Below are positions 43,159 to 52,684 of a stretch of 64,000 nucleotides of DNA, one piece after another. Made by a program: the position numbers and the translations under genes. Each line of letters starts with the position of its first letter. Within the stretch, counting starts at the first letter, position 1. Origin of the DNA: Metallosphaera cuprina Ar-4 (GTDB lineage: Archaea > Thermoproteota > Thermoprotei_A > Sulfolobales > Sulfolobaceae). Location: the NCBI RefSeq assembly GCF_000204925.1, contig NC_015435.1:1319160-1383159 (forward strand), given 5' to 3'. The notes beneath the pieces are model-generated. The model saw only the letters and a program-made list of their open reading frames with translations. It searched no databases and was not told where the DNA came from.

Positions 43159-43617
43159 TGACTGGTCGACGGCGTGGATTTGATGACCTGATCGTTGCCG
43201 GACTGACAAAAAGTCCTTAATTATTCGATACGTCATGCCCCAGATAACGTAACCTTCATAAATATAGTGATCATCTTGCTCCACCAGTCCTTCAGGATCT
43301 ATCCAAAACCACCTATCAACTTCCGCGTCTGGACGAACTTCTTCTGTATCAGTTTCACCTAAATAGGCCGCTACATGTAGGTCTCTCTTATTATTTGGCG
43401 AATACGTTCCCAAGAAACTGAGATTCTTCACGTTTATCCCGACCTCCTCCATGACCTCTCTCCTTGCAGTTTCTTCACAACTTTCGTTTCCATCCCTATG
43501 GCCCCCTGGTAGAGCCATATGTCCGCTCCACGGATCTCCGTTCTGCTCCGCTCTCTTAATCACTAGGAACTTCCTATCTTTTCTTATGATAAGAACAACA
43601 GCTGCGTTACATTCCAT
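43144..43617 (-). CDS. Nudix hydrolase, 157 aa
   Basis: The Nudix box is complete at residues 39-61 ([22 protein letters not shown] core with the catalytic Arg-Glu-x-x-Glu-Glu). The preceding HMALPGG resembles CoA-pyrophosphatase-type Nudix proteins, but the full CoA motif is not evident. Substrate may be a nucleoside diphosphate linked to another group. The C-terminal tail overlaps the TIP49 gene antisense by 15 bases. Confidence 0.88.
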   Translation of the reverse strand: MECNAAVVLIIRKDRKFLVIKRAEQNGDPWSGHMALPGGHRDGNESCEETARREVMEEVGINVKNLSFLGTYSPNNKRDLHVAAYLGETDTEEVRPDAEVDRWFWIDPEGLVEQDDHYIYEGYVIWGMTYRIIKDFLSVRQRSGHQIHAVDQSSLEK

Positions 43618-43665
43618 AAATTAAATACTTATTACCTTGATTATAACTGTTCCTAAGAAGATTGA

Positions 43666-44262
43666 TTAGCCATAGAATCTAGGGACAATCATTTTCCTGT
43701 GTTTCAAAATCTTCTTTGAAATACTAAGGTGGTCTTCAAGAGCTTGCTTATTAAAGACAGCACAAATTTTTGCATCAAGTACAGACTCCATTGACTTCCT
43801 TAAAGTTCTCGTTACTTCTTCAATTTCAATCGTTTTAATTATTTCTACACCTTCCTTTAGAGCGTCATCAGTGGCCCACAAATCAAATCGAGTTACAGGG
43901 GATTGAATTATCTGCTCAACGTAATAAAGAGGTTTCCATGCGTCTAGAGCGTGCCCGTGATCTATAATGTATCCCTTTCCATCTCTCATCATTACGTGTT
44001 CTCTCTTTAGATCTACATTGAGTAGGAATTCCTCAAAAGGTAATGTCTTACCTAGATCAAAGTAGTTCTTTATATCCTGTTCTTTTAATTCATCTAGATG
44101 ATCCATTGAAAGAGCGAAACCTTCGTTGCCTAAATCTACAAGTTCAACCTCATTAATAGGCAAACCTAATTGTTTTCCTAGTTCTGATGAAAACAGCTCG
44201 GCAGAAATCTCCAGCGCGACATGAACGTCCTTCTCTCGTTTTGGCCTTTTAATATATTTCAT
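43666..44262 (-). CDS. HipA/PI-kinase-like fold protein, 198 aa
   Basis: The segment EEFLLNVDLKREHVMMRDGKGYIIDHGHALDAW (about 92-125) has the layout of the HipA/PI3K-like catalytic core: an Asn-x-Asp ... loop followed by a strand ending Asp-His-Gly in place of DFG. The N-terminal half (VALEISAELFSSELGKQLGLPINEVELVDLGNEGFALSMD) resembles the upstream HipA region that folds around ATP. No HipB antitoxin gene is adjacent. ATG 44262 is supported by a TATA-like TTTTTAAAA about 25 nt upstream; TTG 44271 would lie closer to it. Family call tentative. Confidence 0.45.
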   Translation of the reverse strand: MKYIKRPKREKDVHVALEISAELFSSELGKQLGLPINEVELVDLGNEGFALSMDHLDELKEQDIKNYFDLGKTLPFEEFLLNVDLKREHVMMRDGKGYIIDHGHALDAWKPLYYVEQIIQSPVTRFDLWATDDALKEGVEIIKTIEIEEVTRTLRKSMESVLDAKICAVFNKQALEDHLSISKKILKHRKMIVPRFYG

Positions 44263-44449
44263 TGATCCCAAACGATTAAACTCCCTTTTAAAAATCTTAA
44301 TTATAATGTGCTAAACGTTAAATTTAAGTGAGGAAGTGGTCTTTAATAAAATTTCTACAGGATTTGATAAGGAAGATTCCTTGTAATAATTATCTATATA
44401 TTAGACTAATTAATAACAAATAAATATAATCACGTCCATTGTATTACCC

Positions 44450-45325
44450 ATGAGTTACACGCGACCCCTCATACGCGTTCTTATATTACTGGTTATATTG
44501 GGAATAATAGCGTACGTTGTTCATACGTTGCTTATAGCCTTTGTATCTTCTAAATCCAATTTAGCCCCATATCTTAACGACATACAGCTCGGTTTAGACG
44601 CTGCGATAGTAGGTATAGTTGGTTACATTATGATCAGGATAATTAAGTACGCTTTAGACAACTATCTCGCATCTAAGGCTGATAAAACTACAGTCAGATC
44701 TATCTCTCTTATAGTGGATATACTTCTCTATTCTCTACTCGTGTTAGCTGTTTTGTCAGCGTTGGGAGTCAACTTAACCGGGGCTGCTATAGGAGGTGCT
44801 GTGGGTGGAGTAGCGATAGGACTCGCGGCTCAGACCGTGGTATCAAACATATTATCCGGGATCATGGTGACCACGAGTAAAACAGTGAGACCAGGTGACG
44901 CTGTAATTTTAAGTTCTTGGATATGGTCACCTCCTATCGTTGGGGAGGCAGAGAGAGTAACCCTCCTCTTTACAGAAGTAAGAACGTATACTGGAAACCT
45001 AGTAAAGGTTCCTAACTCGGCCTTCCTTGGGAATACAGTTTTCACGAAACTTAGGGAAGGCGAGGAGCTTGTTTATCCATATGAGCTAACGATTAACGCT
45101 GACGTTCCAGGGACTGTTCTACTCGAGAGAGCTAAAAACATAATTGAGGACGAGTTCAAAGTAGCGAAGGCGGAACCACCTAAACTTTCCTTCAATAGCA
45201 AGAACGGTTCAACTAACGTTTTCCTTGTTTTGATAAAAGTTGAGGACATTAAGAACCTAGTACATCATATGGATATAATAAATAAGGCGTTTGATAGGGC
45301 TTACTGGGAACTTAAAGGTAAGTGA
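44450..45325 (+). CDS. MscS-family mechanosensitive channel, 291 aa
   Basis: Small-conductance mechanosensitive channel relieving osmotic shock. Three membrane segments are visible (about 9-30, 45-64 and 80-100), then the pore-lining Gly/Ala-rich helix TGAAIGGAVGGVAIGLAAQTVVSNILSGIM (about 110-139) characteristic of MscS TM3. The beta domain VRPGDAVIL ... VKVPNSAFLGNTVF and a C-terminal alpha/beta domain follow. Full length for a minimal MscS. Monocistronic. Confidence 0.93.
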   Translation: MSYTRPLIRVLILLVILGIIAYVVHTLLIAFVSSKSNLAPYLNDIQLGLDAAIVGIVGYIMIRIIKYALDNYLASKADKTTVRSISLIVDILLYSLLVLAVLSALGVNLTGAAIGGAVGGVAIGLAAQTVVSNILSGIMVTTSKTVRPGDAVILSSWIWSPPIVGEAERVTLLFTEVRTYTGNLVKVPNSAFLGNTVFTKLREGEELVYPYELTINADVPGTVLLERAKNIIEDEFKVAKAEPPKLSFNSKNGSTNVFLVLIKVEDIKNLVHHMDIINKAFDRAYWELKGK

Positions 45326-45794
45326 GAAGGAACTTCAAGTGTGCACGATCAGGGAGATTCATCGTGTTACCCAAATTCTATTGACTAGAGTTTCAATAAA
45401 TACACGGTTTAAGATTGGAAAAATATGAAAAATTTTAGTCTATAAAAACGCATCGTATTTGGACATGAGAACTCAGGAGGGTATTGAACGTCTCTGCGGA
45501 ATAACACTTACGTTATGAAGCGCAGATTCCCATTGAAGGAGCTCTATGACGTCTTCTATTAACTTAATGAATGAAAAGGGCGATGAGGCTCTATAACGTG
45601 AGTTTGTGTCATGCCTGGTAAAACCTTTCTTAGGCTGGGTTTATAATATGCGCGAGAACTTCCCAGCGCTGTTTAACCTATATTTACGATACTTCATGAC
45701 ACCGAGTTGGCATCCAAAAACTTATCTTTTTATAAGAAAAAGTTTAAACACGAATAGAGACAACATTTAATATTTTGAAAATAATGGAGATTTT
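45326..45794. other. Longest gene-free stretch, 469 bases
   Basis: No frame longer than about 20 codons has a convincing start. A TATA-like TATAAAAA at 45441-45448 points to a possible transcript near 45468, where a 17-codon frame (MRTQEGIERLCG ...) begins at 45465, but nothing else supports it. TTTAATATTTT near 45768 is the likely trxB TATA box. A small inverted repeat CTTAT/ATAAG lies near 45721. The middle part has mixed composition and might be a decayed gene or an unrecognised RNA. Confidence 0.4.
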
Positions 45795-46778
45795 ATGAGT
45801 CTCAATTTGAATCTCATTCCACGGTTAGATAACATAGATCCAAATGAAAAGTTCGATACCATAATCATTGGTCTCGGTCCTGCAGCCTATAGCGCTGCAC
45901 TCTACGCAGCTAGATACATGCTTAAAACGTTGGTTATAGGAGAGACGCCTGGCGGTCAATTGACTGAAGCGGGAGAAGTTGATGACTATCTAGGATTGAT
46001 CGGTATCCAAGCAATGGATATGATAAAAACGTTCAACTCTCATGTAGAAAAATACAAGGTACCTATGTTGATGGATAGAGTGGAGTCCTTTAAACAGGAA
46101 GGAGACAGTTACGTAGTAAAGACTAAAAGGAAAGGTCAGTTCAGGGCCTCTACGATAATAGTTGCAGTTGGAACGAAGAGGAGGAAACTCAACGTCCCTG
46201 GAGAGAATGAGTTTCTAGGGAGAGGGGTCTCATACTGCTCAGTTTGTGATGCGCCCCTATTTAAGAATAGACCTGTGGTGGTAGTAGGAGGCGGTAACTC
46301 GGCCTTAGACGGAGCGGAACTGTTAAGTAGGTACGCAACGAAGGTCTACCTAGTTCACAGGAGAGAGGAGTTCAGGGCACAGCCAATTATAGTGAAACTG
46401 GTCAAAGAGAAGTCAAATGTTGAAATGCTTCTTAACTCGGTAGTGAAGGAAATAAGGGGAGATAAGTTGGTAAGAAAAGTTTTAATCGAGAACTTAAAAA
46501 CTGGAGAAGTGAAGGAGCTCGACGTTAATGGTATCTTCGTGGAGATAGGTTTTGAACCTCCTAAGGAATTCGCAAAACTTAACGGACTGGAAGTTGATGA
46601 GCAAGGCTACATTAAGGTAGACGAGTGGACCAGGACCAACCTGCCAGGAGTCTTTGCTGCAGGAGACTGTACAAACACTTGGATAGGCTTTAGGCAGGTA
46701 GCCACGTCAACAGCCATGGGTGCAGTTGCAGCCCATAGTGCTTACAACTTTATAAACGAAAAGAAAGGTAAGACCTAA
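45795..46778 (+). CDS. trxB: Thioredoxin reductase, 327 aa
   Basis: Flavoprotein reducing thioredoxin or a protein-disulfide oxidoreductase. It has an N-terminal FAD motif ([18 protein letters not shown]), redox cysteines 148 and 151 (CSVCD), an NAD(P) motif [16 protein letters not shown] and a C-terminal [26 protein letters not shown] block. An N-terminal extension of about 18 residues precedes the FAD fold. Leaderless from a TATA element about 26 nt upstream. The stop overlaps the start of the IMPase gene (TAATG). Confidence 0.95.
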   Translation: MSLNLNLIPRLDNIDPNEKFDTIIIGLGPAAYSAALYAARYMLKTLVIGETPGGQLTEAGEVDDYLGLIGIQAMDMIKTFNSHVEKYKVPMLMDRVESFKQEGDSYVVKTKRKGQFRASTIIVAVGTKRRKLNVPGENEFLGRGVSYCSVCDAPLFKNRPVVVVGGGNSALDGAELLSRYATKVYLVHRREEFRAQPIIVKLVKEKSNVEMLLNSVVKEIRGDKLVRKVLIENLKTGEVKELDVNGIFVEIGFEPPKEFAKLNGLEVDEQGYIKVDEWTRTNLPGVFAAGDCTNTWIGFRQVATSTAMGAVAAHSAYNFINEKKGKT

Positions 46779-47566
46779 TGCGAGATAGCTTAGAAAAGAT
46801 TGCTGTAGAGGCTACCAAATATTTAAGGGAAATGAGCGGGGAGGAGGGATTAGATAGGGTAATTGGAACACACGATAACGATACTACAAAGGTGGTAGAT
46901 AAGTTAGCTGAGGATTTCATCCTTGAGAAATTAAACGAAACTGGATATTCTGTAGCCTACGTGACTGAAGAGAGCGGTACCATAGAGAAGAAAGGCGCTG
47001 AGTTCGTGGCTGTCATAGATCCTCTTGATGGTAGCACTAATTATCTAAACGGAATAACCTGGGCATCCGTCTCAATAGCTCTATTCTCTCGTTCAGGGGC
47101 TCCTGTAGCCGGCGTAATTGGAGAGATATTCTCTGGGAAGACTTACTCATACGACTCCTCTGGGACGTATGTGAACGGATTGAGGATAGAGCAGTTTCCC
47201 TTACCTAAGCAGAGAATAGTCCTCCCATACTTCGATAAGACTGGGCTCAACCAAACCTCTTTAATACTTTCTTGGATTGAAGGGAGCTATAAGACTAGGA
47301 ATCTAGGAGCCGCGTCATTAGATATGATTCTAGTTTGTACAGGGAGAGCTTATCTATTCGTAGATCTTAGAAATAAGCTGAGGAACGTTGACATAGCCTC
47401 GTCCTTGAGCTTCTGTGAGAGGCTAGGGATACACCCGTTTAATTTAGATGGAGAAAGAATAACTATAGATTTGCAAAGGGTTTCAGTTATTAAGAACGTT
47501 CTGGTGACTCCAGACTCTTCTCTTTCTCAGAAGATCTTGAAAATGTGGAAGGCTTTATCTTCTTGA
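46778..47566 (+). CDS. Inositol-monophosphatase-family phosphatase, 262 aa
   Basis: Lithium-sensitive phosphatase family (IMPase; archaeal members often also act as fructose-1,6-bisphosphatase). Metal ligands: Glu64-Glu65 (TEESG), Asp81-Asp84 with [11 protein letters not shown], and RNVDIASSL in place of the usual WDxAA. The last 77 bases overlap the AAA ATPase gene antisense. Coupled to trxB by a one-base overlap. Confidence 0.9.
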   Translation: MRDSLEKIAVEATKYLREMSGEEGLDRVIGTHDNDTTKVVDKLAEDFILEKLNETGYSVAYVTEESGTIEKKGAEFVAVIDPLDGSTNYLNGITWASVSIALFSRSGAPVAGVIGEIFSGKTYSYDSSGTYVNGLRIEQFPLPKQRIVLPYFDKTGLNQTSLILSWIEGSYKTRNLGAASLDMILVCTGRAYLFVDLRNKLRNVDIASSLSFCERLGIHPFNLDGERITIDLQRVSVIKNVLVTPDSSLSQKILKMWKALSS

Positions 47567-49307
47567 GCGCCTGTTCCAAGTCCTCTTTGCTTAGTTTCCT
47601 ATCTTGTCTTCCTTTTATCATGTCCTTTAGCACTATTATCTTAGCTTCTCTAGCTAAGGCTGCCAAGTCGGCCCCAGTGTAGTTCTCTGTCAACACAGCT
47701 ATTCGTTTACAATCAACTTGTTCGCAGTTCTCCTCTCCTAGGTATTTCTTGAGTATGTCTAACCTCTCCTCTAGGTTAGGGAGTCCCATCTTGACTACTA
47801 TATCAAATCTACCGGGTCTAAGCAGTGCAGGATCTATAACTTTTATTCTGTTAGTCGTGCCTACTACCACTACCTCCTTCAAGTTCCTTATTCCATCCAT
47901 CTCAGTTAACAACTGATTAACTATCTTAGACGACTCGGAATTGCCCCTTTGACTCCTTCTTGAGGCTATTGCGTCCAACTCATCAAGTAATATGATTGAG
48001 GGTCTGTTCTCTCTCGCCCTATTAAATACCTCCTTTATGCTTGCGACTGCGCCCTCATACCCTTTGTACATTATCTCGGCAACACTCACTGAGATTAGCT
48101 TAACGTCAAGGGTTTTAGCTAGCGCTTTCGCCATCATAGTCTTACCAACTCCCGGAGGGCCGTAGAGAAGTAGTCCTCTTATAGGTGGAACCTTCATTTG
48201 TTCCATAAGTTTAGCGTACTTAAGTTGAAGCTCTAGTAGCTCCTTAAGTTCCTGTTTAACCTTAGTGTATCCACCTATATCGTCAAGGGTTATTTTCTCC
48301 TCTCCTTCTCTTACATCTTCAGATTTCCTAGATCTCCTTTCATAGTCTAGTCTAAACTTTTCGAATTCTTCAAGCATTTGAAGCGTTATACTAGGTTTAT
48401 ATCTCTGAATTATTTCAGTAAAGTCTTGCATGGTTATTTTCCTGTCCTTTTTACTCTCTAACGCTTCCACCGCCACCTTCCTAGCTGCCTCTTGGCATAT
48501 ATTGGCTAGATCAGCTCCACTGTATCTTTCAGTCATCTCTGCTATCTTGTTTAGATCAACATCTTGCGCTAGTGGTTTACCTCCGCAGTGAACCTTAAGG
48601 ATCTCTACTCTAGCCTGTTTACTAGGGGGACCTATAAATATTAACTTATCGAATCTTCCAGCTCTAAGTAACGCCTTGTCCAAGGTTTGAGGCACGTTAG
48701 TGGAGCCGACAATTATGACCCCTTCATCGCTATGAAGCCCGTCTATCTCAGAAAGCATTAGGGAAAGTAACCTTGGAGTTACCGAGTCTCCGCTGTGTGT
48801 CTCCCTTCTAACTCCTATCGTGTCTATTTCATCAAAGAAAAGTATACAAGGAGCGTTTTTCCTTGCGTTAGCAAAGAGCTCCTTCAATCTGGCTTCGCTC
48901 TCACCGTACCATTTGCTCATTATATCGCTCACATTCACGTAAATGAAGTTTAACTTAGCTTCTCCAGCTAAGGCCCTCATCATGAGGGTTTTACCACATC
49001 CTGGTGGACCGAATAATAGAACCCCCTTCGGAGGTCTCAACCCGTAAGTTTTGGCCAGATCTTTATTCTTTAATGGAAATTCTATGTACTCCCTAATCTC
49101 CTTCTTTACGTCATCGTACCCTCCGATTTCATCCCAGGAAGCTTTCTTCTCTTCCTCTTCCTTCTTTTTATTGGTTCTTAACTGAACCTGGGCTGCCTTA
49201 TCACTTGTTGTGAAATTGGTAGTAAATCTTTTAAATAATCCCATAAGTATGTAGACTATTACCGCTAGGGCTATAAAAAGGATTACCATTGTCTCAGTGT
49301 AGTTCAT
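47490..49307 (-). CDS. Membrane-anchored tandem AAA ATPase (Cdc48-related, no N-domain), 605 aa
   Basis: One N-terminal membrane helix (about 7-25) and a charged linker rich in Lys/Glu replace the Cdc48 substrate-binding N-domain. D1 has Walker A GPPGCGKT (100-107), Walker B FFDE (157-160) and arginine-finger region RAGRFD. D2 has Walker A GPPGVGKT (383-390), Walker B LLDE (440-443) and RPGRFD. Both sites look active, suggesting a membrane-tethered unfoldase, possibly for membrane-protein quality control. There is no peptidase domain, so it is not FtsH. The cytoplasmic C-terminus is Ser/Glu/Lys-rich. Confidence 0.85.
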   Translation of the reverse strand: MNYTETMVILFIALAVIVYILMGLFKRFTTNFTTSDKAAQVQLRTNKKKEEEEKKASWDEIGGYDDVKKEIREYIEFPLKNKDLAKTYGLRPPKGVLLFGPPGCGKTLMMRALAGEAKLNFIYVNVSDIMSKWYGESEARLKELFANARKNAPCILFFDEIDTIGVRRETHSGDSVTPRLLSLMLSEIDGLHSDEGVIIVGSTNVPQTLDKALLRAGRFDKLIFIGPPSKQARVEILKVHCGGKPLAQDVDLNKIAEMTERYSGADLANICQEAARKVAVEALESKKDRKITMQDFTEIIQRYKPSITLQMLEEFEKFRLDYERRSRKSEDVREGEEKITLDDIGGYTKVKQELKELLELQLKYAKLMEQMKVPPIRGLLLYGPPGVGKTMMAKALAKTLDVKLISVSVAEIMYKGYEGAVASIKEVFNRARENRPSIILLDELDAIASRRSQRGNSESSKIVNQLLTEMDGIRNLKEVVVVGTTNRIKVIDPALLRPGRFDIVVKMGLPNLEERLDILKKYLGEENCEQVDCKRIAVLTENYTGADLAALAREAKIIVLKDMIKGRQDRKLSKEDLEQALKKIKPSTFSRSSEKEKSLESPERS

Positions 49308-49368
49308 TAAGTGATATTCTTGTTCCCTCGTATATAAGTTACAGTAAAAATAATTGGTATAATTTTAT

Positions 49369-50919
49369 TCATCTAAGGACTCCGCTTTCCATGTCAGAAA
49401 TGACTTTTTTTGCAGAGTTATAGCCTGGAGCTCCTGTAACACCACCACCTGGATGAGTGCCCGATCCACAAAGATAAAGTCCTTTTATGGGTGTATTGTA
49501 ATTGTAACCTGGGAGGGGTCTAAATAAGTACAACTGATCCGGTGTCATATCTAGATGAAAAATGTTTCCCTCAATTATTCCGAACCTTCTCTCAATGTCT
49601 AAAGGAGTCAAGACTTCGTATTTAACAGGCTTAAAGTTAGGTGCGTACTCTCTAATTTTTTCTATTGAGAGTTGATATATTAGGTCTTTCATCTCATCTA
49701 ACTTTGGATTATAAGGTAAGTATTGACCAAATATGGAGAAAGCGAACTTACCTGGTGGGGCCGCTGTAGGATCTACGGAAGATTGTATGTTGATAGATAG
49801 CCACGGCTCTTTAGAGTAACCAAAGACCTTGGAATCGGTAAACGCTTTCTCCACGTAATCCACAGACGGTAGTATTAACTCTGAGGCCATATGTTCTGGG
49901 CTTAGAGACTTTCCACCACCGAAATCCGGAAGTTCGTCAAGGTAACCCACGATCTTGAACGAAACTCCCCTACTTTTTAATGACCTCACTTTGCTAATTA
50001 TTTTTTCGTCAATCTCAGCTTCTCTCAGTAGTTTCAGATAAGTAGTTTTAGGATCAGCGTTAGATAGTACTACTTTAGATCTTATGGTTTTACCGTCAGT
50101 GAGAGTTAAGCCTTCCACTTTGTCTCCTTTAACTAATATCTTATCCACCTCAGTCCCAGTGTAAATCTCTACTCCTAAGGTCTCAGCAGCCCTTCTAAGA
50201 GCTTGAGTCACTCCTCCCATCCCTCCCTTTACATAACCCCACGCTCCCTTAATTCCGTTAACTTCTCCAAGTACGTGATGAGCCAATACGTAGGCCGTAC
50301 CTGGCATTGAGGGAGACGCCATAGTACCCACCACCGCATCTTCAACGAGCGCAGCCTTCAGTTCTTCCGACTCAAAGAACTCATTAAGAAGAGACGAAGC
50401 GTCCTGAACTAAAGTTCTGAGTGAGTAAAGTAAGTCCTCCTTATTATCTGAGAGTTTCATAAGCTGGACCAATTCTCCGATGTCCTCAAGTGAGACAGGT
50501 GGGTTGAGCATCAACAAGTCGGCCATATCATAAAAGGGCTCCCAGAACTTTAGCCATCTACGATAAGCCTGAGCGTCTCTCTTAGAGAACTTCTCTATCT
50601 CTTTCAGGGTCCTATTCACGTCGTTCCAAACGTATAACGCCTTCCTATTTTCAAAAGGTACGAACAAGCCTGGATCTTTAGTAATGACTTCTAGTCCGAA
50701 ACGTTCCAAATTAAGGTCCTTTATGATCTTAGGCCGCAGGAGGCTAAGTACGTAAGCTCCAGTTGATACTTTTACACCTGGCCACAGCTCTTCCGTTACT
50801 GAGGCCCCTCCAACTATTTCCCTCCTTTCAAATACGGCAACCTTTAGTCCTTTCATAGCAAGGTAGGCTGCAGCCACGAGACCATTGTGACCACCTCCTA
50901 TCACCGTCACGTCATACAT
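49369..50919 (-). CDS. Phytoene-desaturase-like flavoprotein (CrtI/PYROXD2 group), 516 aa
   Basis: FAD-dependent amine-oxidase-fold protein. It begins with VTVIGGGHNGLVAAAYLAMKGLKVAVFERREIVGG, has the KGGMGGVTQALRRAAE motif near 230 and ends with GLYLCGSGTHPGGGVTGAPGYNSAKKV, which defines the CrtI/PYROXD2-type group. A carotenoid or isoprenoid substrate is possible, but no other carotenoid gene is nearby. It starts 4 bases after a 34-aa membrane microprotein and is probably translated from the same mRNA. Confidence 0.88.
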   Translation of the reverse strand: MYDVTVIGGGHNGLVAAAYLAMKGLKVAVFERREIVGGASVTEELWPGVKVSTGAYVLSLLRPKIIKDLNLERFGLEVITKDPGLFVPFENRKALYVWNDVNRTLKEIEKFSKRDAQAYRRWLKFWEPFYDMADLLMLNPPVSLEDIGELVQLMKLSDNKEDLLYSLRTLVQDASSLLNEFFESEELKAALVEDAVVGTMASPSMPGTAYVLAHHVLGEVNGIKGAWGYVKGGMGGVTQALRRAAETLGVEIYTGTEVDKILVKGDKVEGLTLTDGKTIRSKVVLSNADPKTTYLKLLREAEIDEKIISKVRSLKSRGVSFKIVGYLDELPDFGGGKSLSPEHMASELILPSVDYVEKAFTDSKVFGYSKEPWLSINIQSSVDPTAAPPGKFAFSIFGQYLPYNPKLDEMKDLIYQLSIEKIREYAPNFKPVKYEVLTPLDIERRFGIIEGNIFHLDMTPDQLYLFRPLPGYNYNTPIKGLYLCGSGTHPGGGVTGAPGYNSAKKVISDMESGVLR

Positions 50920-50923
50920 TGTT

Positions 50924-51028
50924 TCACTTCCGTTTTGACAACCAGTTTAGAACAGAGAGGGCTACAGCGATTGATATCAAGGCTATAGCTAAATAGGACA
51001 TGTAAACCATGACTTCAGCTATTGACAT
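50924..51028 (-). CDS. 34-aa single-span membrane microprotein
   Basis: A 34-codon frame (MSIAEVMVYMSYLAIALI at its start, SKRK at its end) holds one membrane helix and a basic cytoplasmic tail. It ends 4 bases before the flavoprotein ATG, and an AT-rich TATA candidate (near 51046-51055) lies about 22-26 nt before its ATG, so it would be a leaderless first gene of a two-gene operon. It could tether the flavoprotein to the membrane (inference). Confidence 0.55.
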   Translation of the reverse strand: MSIAEVMVYMSYLAIALISIAVALSVLNWLSKRK

Positions 51029-51066
51029 ATAATCATATTATTATACGTGATTTTTAACACTATCCT

Positions 51067-52152
51067 ATGTCACTAATATTCCCTGACTACGGAAAGAACC
51101 TGTACTCTTTAGGTTGCGGGTTAGCTAAGTGGCTTGATCTTCAGGTGCAATGCAGGAGTCACATTGAAATTGCAGGAAATAAACTAGTCCTTCTCTTACT
51201 GGACGGGTTCGGATGGAACATAATGGAGAGATCACTAGGTGAGGTTAAGGAAGCAAACAAGATTCATGGGGTATTCCCTTCTACCACCTCTACTACCTTA
51301 GCTACGATATTCACTGCTAAGACGCCGGCCGAGCATGGAGTTCTAGGTTACAATACGTTCGTGAAGAGCTTAGGTGGTATAATAAATACCCTAAGGTATA
51401 CTCATCCTACTTCAAACGAAAGGGACTCATTAGCCAGGGGCTTTCCGTTTGAGAAGGCTTTTCCAAACGCCATCGGATATTTATCTCAAGTAAAGGATGG
51501 AACGGCTTCAGTGATACCAGCAGGGATAGAGAACACGGAGTACACTAAGGCTATACACGGTCACGTTCAAGAGACTAGAACTTTCCTCAACGTCTGGGAC
51601 GCTTACGAGTCCACGAAACAGTTAATGGAAAAGGGAACTAAGTTCATCTACGTTTACATACCTGACGTAGATTCTTTAGCTCACAAATACGGTCCATATG
51701 CTGAACCCGTTATCTTAGCGGCAAGGGAGATATTTATGAGATTCTTCTCATTATTTAAAGAAAGGAAGGACTACGTAGGGCTGATAACTGCAGACCATGG
51801 ACTCATCGGTACATCAAACATAGTGGAGATCGAAAAGGAACCGGAGCTCATGTCAATGCTTGATGTACCTCCTTATGGGGATTCAAGAGCTTTGTTCCTC
51901 AAATCTAGATTCGACCTTAAGGTTTATCTGGAGAACAAGTTCAACATGAGGGTTTTCAAGAGAGATGAGGCGATACCTCTTTTAGGCGGTGTGGAAAACC
52001 CTAATTTGCCCGACTTCATAGGCGTACCCTTAGATTACACCTCTTACATTTTTAGCTTCAGAGAGAGCTCGACGTACGCAAGACTTAAAGGTCATCACGG
52101 AGGTCTCCTCAAGGAAGAAATCGAAGTTCCGTTGGTGACAGTGAATGGTTGA
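51067..52152 (+). CDS. Type I phosphodiesterase / nucleotide pyrophosphatase-like protein, 361 aa
   Basis: Alkaline-phosphatase-superfamily enzyme. Metal-binding LLLDGFGWN near residue 46, the nucleophile Thr in PSTTSTTLATI near 75, PDVDSLAHKYGP near 202 with the Asp/His ligands, TADHGL near 240 and GHHGGL near 345 make a complete metal site. No signal peptide, so it is cytoplasmic. The substrate is likely a nucleotide or phosphodiester. The 3' end overlaps the phosphoribosyltransferase gene by 8 bases. Confidence 0.88.
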   Translation: MSLIFPDYGKNLYSLGCGLAKWLDLQVQCRSHIEIAGNKLVLLLLDGFGWNIMERSLGEVKEANKIHGVFPSTTSTTLATIFTAKTPAEHGVLGYNTFVKSLGGIINTLRYTHPTSNERDSLARGFPFEKAFPNAIGYLSQVKDGTASVIPAGIENTEYTKAIHGHVQETRTFLNVWDAYESTKQLMEKGTKFIYVYIPDVDSLAHKYGPYAEPVILAAREIFMRFFSLFKERKDYVGLITADHGLIGTSNIVEIEKEPELMSMLDVPPYGDSRALFLKSRFDLKVYLENKFNMRVFKRDEAIPLLGGVENPNLPDFIGVPLDYTSYIFSFRESSTYARLKGHHGGLLKEEIEVPLVTVNG

Positions 52153-52684
52153 ATTTTACAATCCAACATGGGACGACATCGAGGAACAGATATTCAGAAT
52201 AGCTAAAGAAATGGCTAAGGATAACTTCTTGCCAGATGCCATAGTGGCCATTCTTACAGGAGGGGTAATACCAGCTAAACTTTTCGCTGATATACTTAAT
52301 ATGAAAAACATAAAGTATATAGATATAAAATTCTATAGAGACGTGGGGAAAACTGAGAGTAAACCAGTGATAAAGGCGGTTTACGTTAACGATCTAGATA
52401 ACAAGAAGGTGCTCGTCGTAGATGACGTTTCAGATACGGGAGAGACCCTTGAAGCGGTAACTAACGTAGTGTCCATGTTCTCACCTAAAGTAATTAGGAC
52501 GGCAACACTTTACGTCAAGCCATGGTCGAGGAAGATACCCGACTATTACGGGGATAAGGTGGGCAAGTGGATTATCTTTCCATGGGACAAATGGGACGTG
52601 GTCAGAACTAACCCTGACGCTCCCGTAGCTAAGAAAGAAAAGTATTTTGAGCTTCACAATATATTCTCGAGAATGAGAGGTTAG
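52145..52684 (+). CDS. Purine-type phosphoribosyltransferase, 179 aa
   Basis: PRTase fold with the PRPP loop VLVVDDVSDTGETL near residue 96, the hood region and C-terminal PWDKWDVVRTNPD. This resembles the Sulfolobales GPT/XGPRT-like enzymes for guanine, xanthine or hypoxanthine salvage. Coupled to the upstream phosphodiesterase by overlap, which suggests a nucleotide breakdown-and-salvage unit. Its stop overlaps the converging mutase by 4 bases. Confidence 0.85.
   Translation: MVEFYNPTWDDIEEQIFRIAKEMAKDNFLPDAIVAILTGGVIPAKLFADILNMKNIKYIDIKFYRDVGKTESKPVIKAVYVNDLDNKKVLVVDDVSDTGETLEAVTNVVSMFSPKVIRTATLYVKPWSRKIPDYYGDKVGKWIIFPWDKWDVVRTNPDAPVAKKEKYFELHNIFSRMRG

Noticed and set aside
45465-45518. 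17-codon frame after the orphan TATA-like element
   Set aside because: Too short, and the predicted transcription start falls after its ATG. No other support.
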